Below are positions 32,766 through 44,641 of a stretch of 52,626 nt of DNA, one piece after another. Source of the DNA: Rhizopus sp. PT2906 (lineage: Eukaryota; Mucoromycota; Mucoromycetes; Mucorales; Rhizopodaceae); NCBI GenBank assembly GCA_025529335.1, contig JAMYHX010000311.1, positions 1 through 52,626 of the forward strand, read 5' to 3'. Position 1 is the first letter of the stretch, and each line of letters begins with the position of its first letter. The translations under genes and the position numbers were made by a program. The notes under the pieces were generated by a model. The model saw nothing but the letters and a program-made list of their open reading frames with translations. It was not told where the DNA came from and made no database searches.

Positions 32766-34481
32766 ATTAACAAAAAGGTGGATGTGAATAAGCAAACAAT
32801 CGAAGGAAAACCATGGGAACTTGTTGTATTTAGCTTTATTTGTAATTGAAAAAGCCATCAAGTCGACGACATGCGAATTAATGGCTTTTTTCAATAGCAA
32901 AGCTGAATACAACAGCGAGTCAGATGACGATCGTACACAACTACTTGAGAACATGGTGACGCTGCTGCGATCTCGTTCTACGGTTGACCACGTATTCATA
33001 TCGCCATCCTGTCGGGCTTCAGTGCCATTTGCTGATCGGGATAATAATAAATCTGTAGCAGTGAAGGATACAGATGGAACGATGTCAGGTAAGGTATCCG
33101 CCTGTTATGCTCTATTGACCTCTTTTTTTTCTTTTTATTGGAAATGATTGACTTCTTGAATAAGACGGATAAAAATATTATTCTTGTAACGATTGACTAT
33201 GCTGGTTTGACAACCGAACCGGACGACTTGTTTTAGTTTGTCAAGTATACTTTAAGAGTAATGATGTATAATAGTGCTATTTGAAGCTTATTGACTTGTT
33301 CCTCAGAAATCACAAAATCATCGGCCAGATCTTCGTAGACAGGCTGCCAACATCTCACAAAGTAGAACGCTACACACGCCAGCAGCTACTTGAGGATGAG
33401 AGCTGCAGGCAGAAGCTCGATTGCAGGTCATGACTGGTGAAAAAATCGTTACAATAAAAATTCATTTGCCAATCCTGCTATTTTTTCTCTTTTATGCATA
33501 TACTAGAAATAAACTATGGATCTCTTAAACCTCTTTAATGAGTTATTCCCCACGATGACTGGGCATTTAATAAGAGGATGTACAGCAAATTTTATGTTAC
33601 CAAAATATACCGCCTATTATTGAACTGATATCTAATCCTTTTCTCATCGAACTGTCTATAAGCTGGCTCTGTATCGTCAACGTCAACAATGAGTCTTTAT
33701 CTTGTACAAGAGTCTCATAAGCATTGATTCTAATATTGAATGATCAGTTCGAATTTTGCTCTGATCACATAGTATGAAGAGATCCTTTTGTTAATTTCAT
33801 GTAAAATGAATCAACGGATTTGATTCTCTTTCAGACGTGCTTGAGTATTTTTGTAGCACAAGTCGGTAGCAACACAGACTTGGAAGAAAAGTGAGAAATG
33901 ATTTCAAGATAACTTGTCCCAACATCAACTTTTGAATGGTTTAAGAGCTGCAAAATGAACTCTATATACTGCATCTGAAGGCATTGTGCTGGTGTTTTAA
34001 ATCACAGACATCAAGCATTGAAGAAAAATGTATGTCTCTATAGATAAAACACTGTCTATTGTCAGCTGCTTTTCACAGCTGATAAAAATATATTCAGCAG
34101 TAAGAGTATCGCAGATCCGGATTCATTAAGCACAGTTTTCCTGATTTAGAAAAGTAAAAATAGCAGCAACCCTTTGCTTGTTATAAATACTTCTCCCTTC
34201 ATTTCCTTTTTTTTTTTTTTGTTAAACAATTACCGTCTTATTATCAATAAAGGTACGTTGAAACAAAGCTTAATCTTTAAATTCATAAAAAATCTGTAAG
34301 GAAAACACGTAAGGAAAACAATTGCCCTTTTAGTAGTAAGAATAATGAAGGGAGAGAATTAGATGTCTCCTCTTTTTATATTATACAAAGAACTTGAGGT
34401 GTAACAAATGAGCGGTTTTAAATAACGAAAACAGTGGGTCTCTTTATTTTTTTCTTTCTTTCTTTTTCTTTATTGCCCTTT
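32766..34481. other. Intergenic, decayed or unassigned
   Basis: A plus frame at 32821-33147 of 108 codons (contains DDDRTQLLENMVTLLRSRST) has no recognised family and overlaps the region antisense to the preceding fragment. From 33200 to 34200 the sequence is AT-rich with stops in all frames. A T run at 34208-34220 and CT-rich DNA before 34482 belong to the next gene's promoter. Confidence 0.4.
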
Positions 34482-36001
34482 ATGCCAAACTATTTTAACT
34501 CTTCACATAGCTTTCTAAGTGACGAAGAGAGAGAAAATGAACTTCCAAATAATAAAGAATCAACACCGGCTGCGACCTTTAATGTATATGAAATAGATAG
34601 TACTGCAATAACAAAAAAAACCAATTTGAATGTCCTTTTAACACTCTATCTTCAGACATGTTCATTTTTAGCAAACAAAAATTCAATATATCTCGTCTTG
34701 CTCACCATTCTAGAGGCAACGATCGTTATTGCACTTGAATCAGTCTTGTTGTCTCGATTTAATCAAAGGTTATATATATATATATATGCAACAGTAGATA
34801 GACATAACTCACTTATAGATCTATATAGTCTTTCAGAACAATCGAGTGATGTGGGCTTACAAAAAGGAATACCCGTTTATCTAAGCATATTCATCTTTTC
34901 ACTTGTCTTTCAAGTTGGCTTAGCTTGGGATGCAGTAAGGCACGTTATTTAGAGTGTCTCCTTTTTTAATCTATTCTTTAGGTCCGCAACAAAAACATGA
35001 TCCAAATCATTGCCTTTATTTTATTTAACCTTTGCTGTTTTGCTTATGCCGTATTTCAATTTAAGCAAATAGCAGAAGCACTCAAATATGTCTTTCCTAC
35101 TCAATTAGAAAAAGTCACCAATCTACAAAAGATCATCTTTGCTGCACCTGTTGTCATTGGCGTCTGTCAGCTCGCCTATTTTTATCTCGGTGCTCGTCTG
35201 TATCTCGAGTTTGGGTGAGTTTTATCTTTGTTTAAGGGGGATAAAAACAATAACAATGGTGATAGATGGAGGATATACAAGAAAATCGGTGCAGATCCGG
35301 ACATTAGGAGTAAGTATTGACACAAAAAAGGAAACAATAGAAACGGGCTTAGCATTTTTATATTAGACATGTATCGATGGTACCAGATCTTCTTGACCAT
35401 TCTAAAGCTTGACATCTTCTTTTTCTTGGGCTTCTCCATTCAATTCCTTGTCCTTGTCCTTCAGCGAGGTGATGCCGAATATCCATTGACCATTGTTGCC
35501 TTACCAGGGACCTGTCTAGCTCTCGTATTAGCTGTGTATGCCGTAAGTCTTTGGTATCTTGTTTTGTTGGCTGTTTTGTCAATAGGCTTTTCGTAGGTCC
35601 GTCATGAGTCAAGGCAACTGATGACTCTATTCTTTATCGGACTGGCTGCTGGTGTTGCTTACTTCATATTCAAGATTTGTCGTATCTATGACCCTTCTCA
35701 GATGCAAAAGTATCGATATGTCAACGAAGTGCTCACCTTTTTTGGTAAAGTGTACACACAACATACACTATTCAATACTCATCTTTTCATTTAGCTGGCG
35801 TGACTCTGTTTTTGCTTATCCTCACCAGCCTTAACGCTGCCATCTGTTGGCACAACTTTGATAAAGGCCTCAAAGGACACTGTAAGTGCTTTAGGTTATT
35901 GAAAAAATCAGTAGGCTCATGTCTTGTTAGTGCTCAGAGGCCTAGATCCTCTTCATTCGTCTACGGAAGAGAATGGTGGCCGTACGCTGTCGCTTGACTA
36001 G
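34482..36001 (+). CDS. UPF0658 Golgi apparatus membrane protein
   Basis: A fungal multi-pass membrane protein family placed in the Golgi by annotation; biochemical role unknown. Exons 34482-34934, 34982-35214, 35266-35309, 35367-35542, 35597-35744, 35795-35881 and 35931-36001 give 403 residues. Hydrophobic segments include LVLLTILEATIVIALESVLL, VYLSIFIFSLVFQVGLAWDA, IIAFILFNLCCFAYAVF, APVVIGVCQLAYFYLGARLY, IFFFLGFSIQFLVLVLQ, IVALPGTCLALVLAVYAV, FFIGLAAGVAYFIFKI and VTLFLLILTSLNAAICW, about eight spans. The block IYKKIGADPDIRNMYRWYQ is the family hallmark and is joined across introns. An upstream in-frame ATG (34434) lies in the pyrimidine-rich leader; 34482 (MPNYFNSS) is preferred. Confidence 0.85.
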
Positions 36002-36787
36002 ATAAAGGATGAAATAAATGTTATTTATTGAGTTTTTATCCGTTTTGTTATTAAAAAATAATCATCCTTTGTGTGTCCCTTATAATTCTGCAGCAGTGTA
36101 CCTGTCATATCTTGTTTCCCTGTTGTTCATTGCATAAAGTATCTCAAACTGGTTTGCATGCGTCGCTGTGCATTTTTTTTTTCTTAAAAATGACTGCAGT
36201 AAAACGATGTATCCTTAGCATAAGAATTACTTGGCTTGAAAATGATGTAGTTGCCATGACTATTTGAACAGAATATTTAACTTCAGCCACTGATGTAAGT
36301 CAAGATAAAAAAAGAAAGTGACTATCTAAAAGTGTGGCTGTAAGAAAGAACAGAACATTACTGTATGTAAATCATGGACATGGCTATGGTTTTAATTGGT
36401 AACTGAGCCTAATTTAGAAAATGGTGTCGATCGGAAACAAAATAATAAATTTTACCAGCCTTCTTTTAACTCTATTTGGTGTTTGGCTGTGCTTCTATAA
36501 AAAATTAAAAACAAGCTAATTTAAGCTCTCTTAGCCTTTCTTTTTTTTTTTGCGATTATATCATCTCTCCCCTTTCTTTTCCCTCACCCCCCCTTTTTTT
36601 TTCTTCTTAGCCCCTTTCTCCGTTTACGGTTTATTTTTTATTCTTTTTTGCTTTCCTTTTCTTTAAAAAGCAAAAGAGAAGAGAGAGCAAGAAAAAGCTA
36701 GAAAGACACACACACACACACAGAGGGAATAAAAATAAATTAAGCTTATAATTATTAGGAAACATCAGAAATTGATATATTTGGGAA
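36002..36787. other. Intergenic 786 bases, promoter of the glycosyltransferase gene
   Basis: No gene. The last 250 bases are a strong pyrimidine block (36536-36660), then a purine block and a CA dinucleotide run (about 36707-36721). These look like core promoter and leader sequences. Confidence 0.5.
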
Positions 36788-39101
36788 ATGAGAGACTCCT
36801 TGTTTAAAATGTTTGGCTCTGTTAGACTTGTACAAGAAGTAACAAGGTCGAATCAACCAGTGACATCTCTTTCAAGAGACACTGAATCTCATCTTGGTTC
36901 ATCAATAGACACGCCATCTACCAACACGACTATTACTATTATTACAACCACTAATTCTAATGATACCAACACTCATAATAATAATGATAATACAACTAAT
37001 ACTAATATCAGTGATGACGATGATGCAACTCATACAGCTGACAACGATACCAAGACATCCATCACTTCTAATCCAAATAAAGAAAGTGGCCATATAGTCA
37101 TTGACGTACAAAAACAAGATCAGCAAAAGAAGTCCAAATACCACAACTCATCTTTTACAACAAAACCACTAAAGACTCCAAGAATATTTAATAAACATTC
37201 CGCGACTTCCTCAGCTTCTTCATCTTCGAATCCACCATTGATCCCTAAAACACACACACGAAGAAATTCAAAATACAACATACGTCATCATAGAGCCAGA
37301 CAACCTTCGTTTTCATCTTTACGTAAATATCCATCCATCAGACCAGAGGAAGAAAGAAACAAGAGGAAATCGCAAAAACTATTATGTCTGTGGCCACTTC
37401 CTATTGTGACGAGATACATGATCTTGATAGCCTTATTTGTATCCACTCTCAACTTTTTAAAAATCATTCATCTCTCATGCGCTGCACCCTCGTTTGTTAT
37501 TTACAGATCCAGTATCAAACACTTGCTCCTGTCACCTTTTCTGGTGGACTGGACATTACCCAGTATTGTCTTATACGGTTGGAACATCTTGATCCTCGGT
37601 TTATTTGAAGAATCATTGGCTCATATGGTTGGTGGTACACGTCGATTTGTGCAATTGTTAATCACCCTCTTTACTACCGTGTCCGCTCTCAGAATTGCCC
37701 TGGGATATTTGTTTACTAAATCCACAGGGTGGGCAGTGCCTTCTTTGTTTTTTAGTAATGCCATTCATGAATGCAATCAAGGTAAACAAAATATATATAT
37801 GCATAATCCCAATCTCATACATCGTAGGCCTCGCTCCCTTTCTTTTTGCACTCGTCGTCGTTCAATCCCTCAGCATCAACGACAAATATATCCTGATTTA
37901 CGGACATGAAGAGTCAAATCATAAATTGACCGTGCGCAAAGTGACCCTGCAGCTGATGATGTCCCTTGTCAATTACACAAGTAAGAACATCCTCTGGTGG
38001 TCTCTCTCTGGTCTTCTCACTGGCTTCATCATCACTGTAATCCTCCAAGCCCTCTTGGCATTTGAGAAGCGTGAAGATTCAGGCAAGGTCAAGGACATGA
38101 CCGAGTTCATCACCCTCGAGCATTACCGACGTACGCCTCTCTGGCGTCTTATTCTCTCGGCCATCAAGAAGTGCGCACTGGTCGTGACTATTACAGTACC
38201 TATTCTCATGGCCTGGAATGCATATTATACACGTGAAGTGAAGGTGACACCCGCTGAATTAAACACGGTATCCCAGGACAGGTATTTGTTCACCTTTGTG
38301 TTCATGACAGCACCTCGTCGTGGTGATCCCGCTTACCTTACCAGGACGCTCGAGTCTTACTTGGCCAACTGGCCAGAGAATCCGCCCGCTCATTCTCCCT
38401 ATCACCGTATGCAGGCCATCGTCTATACTCACTTTTCAAATCATTCTCAGTTTGACGTCGCCAAAGCTCATTTCTCAGATACGGTCAAGGGTCAAAAGTA
38501 TCTCAAGTGGATTCGTGAAGAAGGAAACGAGCTCAACCAACGACTTCATGTCTCCAAGGCGCTTACTTTGGCTACAGATAGATTCGAAAGTACCTATTAT
38601 GCACTTATGGAGGACGATTTCCCTGTCTGTGGACCTTACGAGTGGCATGAGATTGAAAAAGTGATCTATACAGCACAAAAGATGGCTCCCAATCATTGTG
38701 GTATATTCGTAGGCACTGGTGGAAGGTAAAGAAAGAGACAATCTATTTTTTTTTTAATACTCATCTTTTATTGCAGTGGTCTATTTCTTAAACCAGAGTT
38801 AGCTCGTTTGGCATCTCAACTGTTATTGAAATATGCACATATGCCACCAGATATCATCATTCAACAATGTCTCCTGGGTCATTTACCAGAATGCTCTGCT
38901 TGTGCTGATTCGCTGGTGACAAGCAAAACTTTATTGATGTATCATATTGGCTATAATACCTCTACAAGTGAGGACCGAGTTTATAAAAAGGATGAATTTC
39001 AATGTGGATGGCGTCACCCATTTGTAAGTAAATATCATATAGGATCGATTGCTTACTAACTTGTTTTGTAGAATGGTGATCCAAGTGTTATTACTTTATA
39101 A
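36788..39101 (+). CDS. Multi-pass membrane glycosyltransferase (PGAP4/GT54-like, with rhomboid-like N-terminal domain)
   Basis: Exons 36788-37781, 37828-38725, 38777-39023 and 39072-39101 give 722 residues. Residues 1-205 are disordered (T/N/D-rich, then a basic S/R region). Then come about seven hydrophobic spans with a rhomboid/UBAC2-like look (RYMILIALFVSTLNFLKII, VLYGWNILILGLFEESLAHM, GLAPFLFALVVVQSLS). After a final span near residue 470 (CALVVTITVPILMAWNAYY) there is a luminal domain: TFVFMTAPRRGDPAYLTRTL, YYALMEDDFPVCGPYEW (an EDD-type metal site), CGIFVGTGGSGLFLKP and GWRHPFNGDPS. This domain resembles the MGAT4/PGAP4 glycosyltransferase group that acts in the Golgi on glycans or GPI. 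The acceptor is not known. Family call is moderate; the architecture is clear. Confidence 0.65.
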
Positions 39102-39191
39102 GCCCTTAATATCGTAATGTTTTATATAGACTTTTTGTACAATATGCGTTTCTTTTACATATATAAATAATTTGTATTTCTTTTTCATTTA

Positions 39192-41155
39192 ATGAGAAAC
39201 AGTAAACTATTTTCTGTTTATATTCATTGGCCCTTTTGTGAAAGGTAAAAAAACAAGAAAGAAAGAGATCTAGTGTGAGCTGATCTCATTATTACAGTAA
39301 ATGTACCTATTGTAACTTTAATAAATATGTCAATCCTCGTGATCCACCTCATGAGCGACTATTGGCAGCCATGAAGACAGAACTTGGTTACTTTTTGAAC
39401 AATACGAGATTTCAACTCAAACATAAAAAGATTCATTCAGTTTATTTTGGAGGAGGCACACCCAGTAAGGAAGTACTTGCCATGTTTGTCCCTTTGTCTA
39501 AAACACTTTTCCATTAGGCTTAGCACAGGTAAATGACTCTTCAATATTTGTAAATAAGTGATAAGAACAGTTCCCTACTTGAGCCCGTAGTCGTGAGTTC
39601 ATTGCTAAGTACACTTGATGAACATATTGGTTTAACCAAAGAGACGGAAATCACATTGGAGGTATGTATTGTGTGTGCATATATATGTGTATATATTTTA
39701 ATGTGATTTATAGGCAAATCCAACTGTAAGTCAACTTTTTTTTTTTGATATAGAAAAAGCGAGTTGTGTATTAATATGATTAAAAAGTCTGCAGAGAAAG
39801 ACAAGCTTGAACAATTTAAACAAATAGGCATCAATAGATTATCGCTGGGCATACAGACATTCAATCAAAAACATTTGAAAATGCTTGGAAGAGATCATTC
39901 GGTAAAGGAAGCATTGAGTGCTCTAGAAGCTGCAAAACGGATATTTGGATCAGATCGAGTTTCATTTGATCTTATCTTTGCACGCCCGGGTCAAACGTTG
40001 GATGGTATTTATATGAAAAAAAAAAGCTGTGATACTTTACTCACTTGTTGTTTTTAGAGTGGAAGAATGAATTAAAGGTAAACTATTCGAAATAATAAAC
40101 TAGGACTCATACAAAGGCGGGGGGAAATAGCATGCTCTGACGATAGCAGGGGATCATTTATCTTTGTATCAACTGTCTATGGAAAGAAGTACACCGTAAG
40201 TTGCAAGTCGTTTAGAGGAACCGGTATACTTATTGTATGTAGACTACACAAACAGTACCTGAAAGGATTGGTTCCAGCCATGCCTGATCATGATCTATCA
40301 GCCGACATGTATGAAGAAACGGTGAGACAATGTGAAGCATTTGGTTACTCTCATTATGAAGTATCCAGCTTTGCCAAAACCCAAAAGGCAATCAGTCGTC
40401 ATAACTTTTCGTATTGGCAGGGTATCGATTATCTTGGTAAAATAAAAGGGAGCTTTTTGAGATGCTTTGTCTGACATCTTTTTATAGGTATCGGGCCTGG
40501 CGCTCATGGAAGACTAACAGATGTGTCTGCAAATCAACGAGTGAGAACATTTGGTGTAAGTTGAAGGGAACAAAAGAGGGGGAAACATAATAGTTATTGA
40601 GCCCCCCTTTCTATAGGAATTTCATCCAGATAAATACATGGCATTATGTGAAAGTGATGGAGAAGGGTAACTTGATATTTCATCTTTTTCGACAAGAGAG
40701 AAAAATAAAATATTGATCATCTTACATAGACTACGCAAGATAACCCCAATCCCTTTTGATACAATGGCTGAGGTAAGATGAAACATCAAGTATAGTTTAT
40801 ACCAACATTTTTAGGAATTAATCGTTTTTGGACTTCGTACACGTATGGGAATACCTAGATCAAGATTCAGAGAACTGACTGGCGGAAAGTCTGTTGAAGA
40901 GGTAATGATGATATATATATATATAAATCCACAGGGCACTCATAGTACAATCAGTTTCTGAACAAAGAGCAGCTCAACATGTTTCTGGAAGCAGGCTTTT
41001 TGATAGACGAGCAGGGACTAGTGGATGATAGAGCACAGACCTATATTCCTCATGAACTTTTATCACAATGGAAAGATGGGGGAGGCATACGACCCACAGA
41101 GGCAGGTCTTGAAAGAATAGACTATATACTACCTCGATTGTTGGAAAGCAATTAA
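39192..41155 (+). CDS. HemW/RSAD1-like radical SAM protein
   Basis: HemW is related to oxygen-independent coproporphyrinogen oxidase (HemN) but acts as a heme-binding chaperone, mitochondrial in eukaryotes. Fourteen exons: 39192-39244, 39298-39464, 39518-39528, 39566-39661, 39714-39725, 39788-40004, 40058-40077, 40131-40195, 40243-40436, 40488-40555, 40617-40666, 40730-40772, 40815-40901, 40955-41155. The protein begins MRNSKLFSVYIHWPFCESKC, then TYCNFNKY: the radical SAM CxxxCxxC motif is completed across intron 1. Next are YFGGGTPS, EANPTSAEKDKLEQF, NRLSLGIQTFNQKHLKMLGR, SFDLIFARPGQ, HYEVSSFA, NFSYWQGIDYLGIGPGAHGR and GLRTRMGIPRS. Three exons have only 11, 12 and 20 bases. No obvious mitochondrial leader; a further upstream exon is possible. 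Intron 3 is only 37 bases. Confidence 0.87.
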
Positions 41156-41285
41156 AGATATTTATTATCAATTGGTGAATGCATCTGTAACAAGGGATTC
41201 TATGTAACGAGGGACTGGTATATTCCATGACTTGAGTTGACTTAGAGATTTTTTGACGAATGGTTCAATATGATTCAAAATGCGT

Positions 41286-42706
41286 TTATAACCAGATATT
41301 TCCTATCACCTTATTGTAAGCGATACATCATTCAATTGTAACAAATAAACGCTTACCTTGGGTGCCATCTGCTTCATGTAAATCCTTCTAAACTTTTGAA
41401 TAGCATGTAAACTTTCAGATAATCTATTAAACGTATTGAAAAGTGCTACAATTTCACTTCTCTCAAAAAGATCAGGGTTTTCGATGGGACTAACCGAAAA
41501 AGGGTAAGTTTATGCTGTATTCATAACAAACAAACTTACTCCAGTGTATTGTCTTCATAAGAAAAGAGAACTTTCAAAGCAGTGCCTAAACCTACAGTTT
41601 GAAGTTTGCCCCAGAGTCTACATTTTTCGCAACCTACGCAATCCATAATTCTAGAGACATTTCGGAAATGATCTCTAAATTCTTGCTTGAGAATCTATAA
41701 AGAACAAAAGTCAAAAAAGAAAGACAAACGATGCCTCGCTGATCTACTTACCTGAGCTTCAGGACCATTAAACATGGATTTCTCATCAAATGTGGGTGGA
41801 CACGAGGTAGTACTCTTGATCAAGTCCTGTACTTGATGTCTCACAACAGCATCTTCCTTATCGCTTCCTGTCTTGAACGGATAGTGTTCGAGATAGGGTC
41901 CCATCTTGTTAACAGCTCTCAAGAGAAGAGCATAAGTAAAATACACATTTTGAAGACGTTCGGGATGAGATCCGATACGATTGACAAAACAATCGAGATT
42001 AGGTTCCTAAAAAGAGAGGGGGGGAACAACTCAGACGGATATCTTTTTGAAATCTTTGTTTTCCTTCTTACCCAAACACCTGTTTCGCGATTAAACCATT
42101 CATCACAGATATGAATGGATATGGAAGAGTGTAACCCAGATATTAAGCGATAATACACACGTTTCTCCAAACACACCTCATCATCACTATCTTCACCTCC
42201 ATCTGACTCCTCAGCGAGGTCATTCAGAAACTGGTTCAGTTGAGCCTTATTCTTTGGTACCTGAGCAAAGGGATTCACAGGCTTTGCTGTTTTCAATTTT
42301 GGCTGACCCAAGTTCATGATATTGTTACAGGTCTCACAACCTTCTGTCATGCGGTGGACAATATTGAAGCAGTTTTCTTCATAAATTGCCTTCCATACAC
42401 GAGCAGCCGATGCGCCAGCGTATCCTGTGAATCGCTCAGGGTTTTCTGTTAGGTCAATGTAAACTACGCTATCGGAGTCCAGGTTATCATCGACCAGACA
42501 AAAGTCCTGGTCTTTATATGTACATTTTTGGAAAGGAGAGAGCTATTTTTTGCATAAATATCCATCATTGTAAAAGTCTTTTTTTTTTTTTTTTTTTCCC
42601 TTACCGAGCCTGCTGCTGGTAATTGAATTGCGCTCAGTGCTGCCTTTCTCCACTCTACTGGTAATACCTCCTGTATTCATAGATTAAAAATTAACAATAA
42701 AGGTTG

Positions 42707-42737
<31 letters not shown>

Positions 42738-43210
42738 CCTCATCAATAGTTGCCACAGAACAATCACGATTGGTACAAAGAGCATCTTCATTCCAAAAGG
42801 GACAATCTTTCCATAGATCAGCCTATGTTGTGTTAAATACATGTCATGATTGCCAATGGTGGATGTCAACTTACTCTGTAATATCTAAAGAATTTTGTCT
42901 TTACCAATTTTTGAATCTTGTCAAATACATCACTTTGAATCCCTTCAATACTTTTATAATCACAGCAAGTATCCTTAATCTGTCCACTTGGCTGATAACA
43001 TATGGATCAATATTCAATTTTTGCCATGGTCATATTACTTACACTACAATATCCTTCACCATTGTTTGGTGATAGCACATTTTGAACAAACTTGACAGGC
43101 TGTGGATCCTGTAAAGGGCGTTGTGGTCCCTTGGCTGAAGATGATTGAAGTGTAGGTGTAATAGCAAAAGATGCTATGGATAATGCATAGAGTAAATATC
43201 CACTTTTCAT
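41286..43210 (-). CDS. ERO1: ERO1 endoplasmic reticulum thiol oxidase
   Basis: Ero1 is the ER-lumen FAD oxidase that reoxidises protein disulfide isomerase. Exons 43043-43210, 42875-42991, 42739-42822, 42605-42670, 42072-42542, 41752-42006, 41540-41694, 41357-41489 and 41286-41309 give 490 residues. An N-terminal signal peptide is visible (MKSGYLLYALSIASFAITPT). Then CSPSGQIKDTCCDYKSIEGI, FFRYYRADLWKDCPFWNED with LCTNRDCSV (the regulatory/shuttle cysteines), YIDLTENPERFTGY, VWKAIYEENCF, and the catalytic CxxCxxC in RIMDCVGCEKCRLWGKLQ. The order matches yeast and human Ero1. The segment after KIQKL looks like a donor but reading through (VKTKFFRYYR) restores the family sequence. It is tail-to-tail with the HemW-like gene, 130 bases apart. 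Confidence 0.95.
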
Positions 43211-43642
43211 TTTAAAAAAGAAAAGAGGAAAAAGGGCGGAAGGGAAATAATTATTAATTATGCTCTGATTTTATTACTGTTTGAAACGTGGCAGTTCTAC
43301 AATCACACATTTTATTCGGTGACTGTAAAACTCAACAGTGCACATAAGGTGATTTTTTATAATCAATGAGCAAAGTTTTACTGAAGGTGTTTTACTATGA
43401 GTTCTTTAAAGAAAAGAAAGGTATATTGTCTTTTTTTGATTGACTAGTCTTTTCTCTCTTTCTTTTATTTACTATTCAATATTGGATTCATGTTGCAAAA
43501 AAATGAGAGATTATTTTAAAGCACAGACGGGGTGTGTCAATACATGCACATTATACACACACACACACACACGCACATATAAACTTTGTCTTTTTTATCT
43601 TTTCTGCTTAGTCAATTCTTTTTTTTTTTTTTATTTATTACT
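43211..43642. promoter_or_regulatory. Divergent promoter region, ERO1 / FAD synthase
   Basis: A 432-base gap between head-to-head genes. It has an AC dinucleotide run (43555-43572) and a T run (43619-43632) just before the FAD synthase start. No unfolded-protein-response element could be identified with confidence. Confidence 0.4.
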
Positions 43643-44641
43643 ATGGTGATTTCTAATTTACCTGTGGAATCTCTTAATAATGGCTGTACACATCAAAAAG
43701 TTGATCCTCATTTTATAACAACAGAGAAATACGACTTTCAATATATACAAGATACTGTGTATAAACTTGCCGAGACAGATACTGCATTGGGACATAACGT
43801 AAGGGAGGCGCTGACAACCATCGAAAGAGCATATAAAGACTATGGGTAGAGACAGTAGATATATATATATATATGGGGAATACCACTAGTTCACAATGAG
43901 AAAAAAAAAGGGCTCACATATACGTTTATAGTATAGAAACTACTTCATTATCTTTCAATGGAGGAAAAGACTGCACTGTTCTATTACACTTGGTGGCAGC
44001 AGTTCTATCTCGATTAGGTCACAGCCAAATGCCAATCAAAACAGTCTTTGTTACTTATCCAAACCCGTTTCCTCATGTGGATGCCTTTGTCAAGGTTTGT
44101 ATCAGACGATATGGTCTCGACTGCGTTTATATACCAGGGCCAATGAAACCAGCACTTCAGCAGTATTTGGATCAAACTAAACCGAGACCATGCGCCATTT
44201 TTGTAGGCATCAGAAGGACGGATCCTTATGCGGGTAAATAAGATATAAGGGGGATTTCAAGGGGGAGGGCAAGACTAAATCATATGGGCCAATTTTGGTG
44301 ATTTCTAGAAAATTTAACTTGTTTTGACAAGACGAATAAAGGATGGCCAGAATTTATGCGTGTTCAACCGATTATTGATTGGACTTATAAAGACATTTGG
44401 GATTTTCTACTTTTACTTGGCATTCCTTATTGTTCACTTTATGATCATGGGTAAAAGGAATAACCATATGTTGTAGAAATAGATCTAACGGTTATATATT
44501 AGCTATACTTCATTAGGTAGTATGGAAAATACCCATCCAAACCCTGATTTGATAGATGAAAAAGGTGGATATAGACATGCTTGTCAATTAGAGAATGAAC
44601 TACATGAACGTAATGGCAGAACATGTTCATCTAAAAAGTAA
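43643..44641 (+). CDS. FAD1: FAD synthase (FMN adenylyltransferase)
   Basis: It transfers AMP from ATP to FMN to make FAD; it belongs to the PAPS-reductase-like adenylyltransferases. Exons 43643-43845, 43932-44233, 44309-44450 and 44503-44641 give 261 residues. Motifs: TSLSFNGGKDCTVLLHLVAA (the PP-loop SFNGGKD), VFVTYPNPFPHVDAF, ALQQYLDQTKPRPCAIFVGI with RRTDPY (RRTDPY is diagnostic), FMRVQPIIDWTYKDIWDFLL, IPYCSLYDHGYTSLGSMENT with HPNP. This is the single-domain fungal form, lacking the animal MoaB-like part. The start at 43643 follows a T-rich leader. It faces away from ERO1, whose product needs FAD. Confidence 0.95.

Noticed and set aside
34434..34481. Upstream in-frame ATG for the UPF0658 protein
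   Set aside because: The extra residues (MGLFIFFFLSFSLLPF) come from the pyrimidine-rich leader and are not part of the family; 34482 is more plausible.
42871..42904. Apparent GTAAAG intron donor inside ERO1 exon 2
   Set aside because: Reading through gives VKTKFFRYYR, which matches the Ero1 family; splicing there would break the frame.
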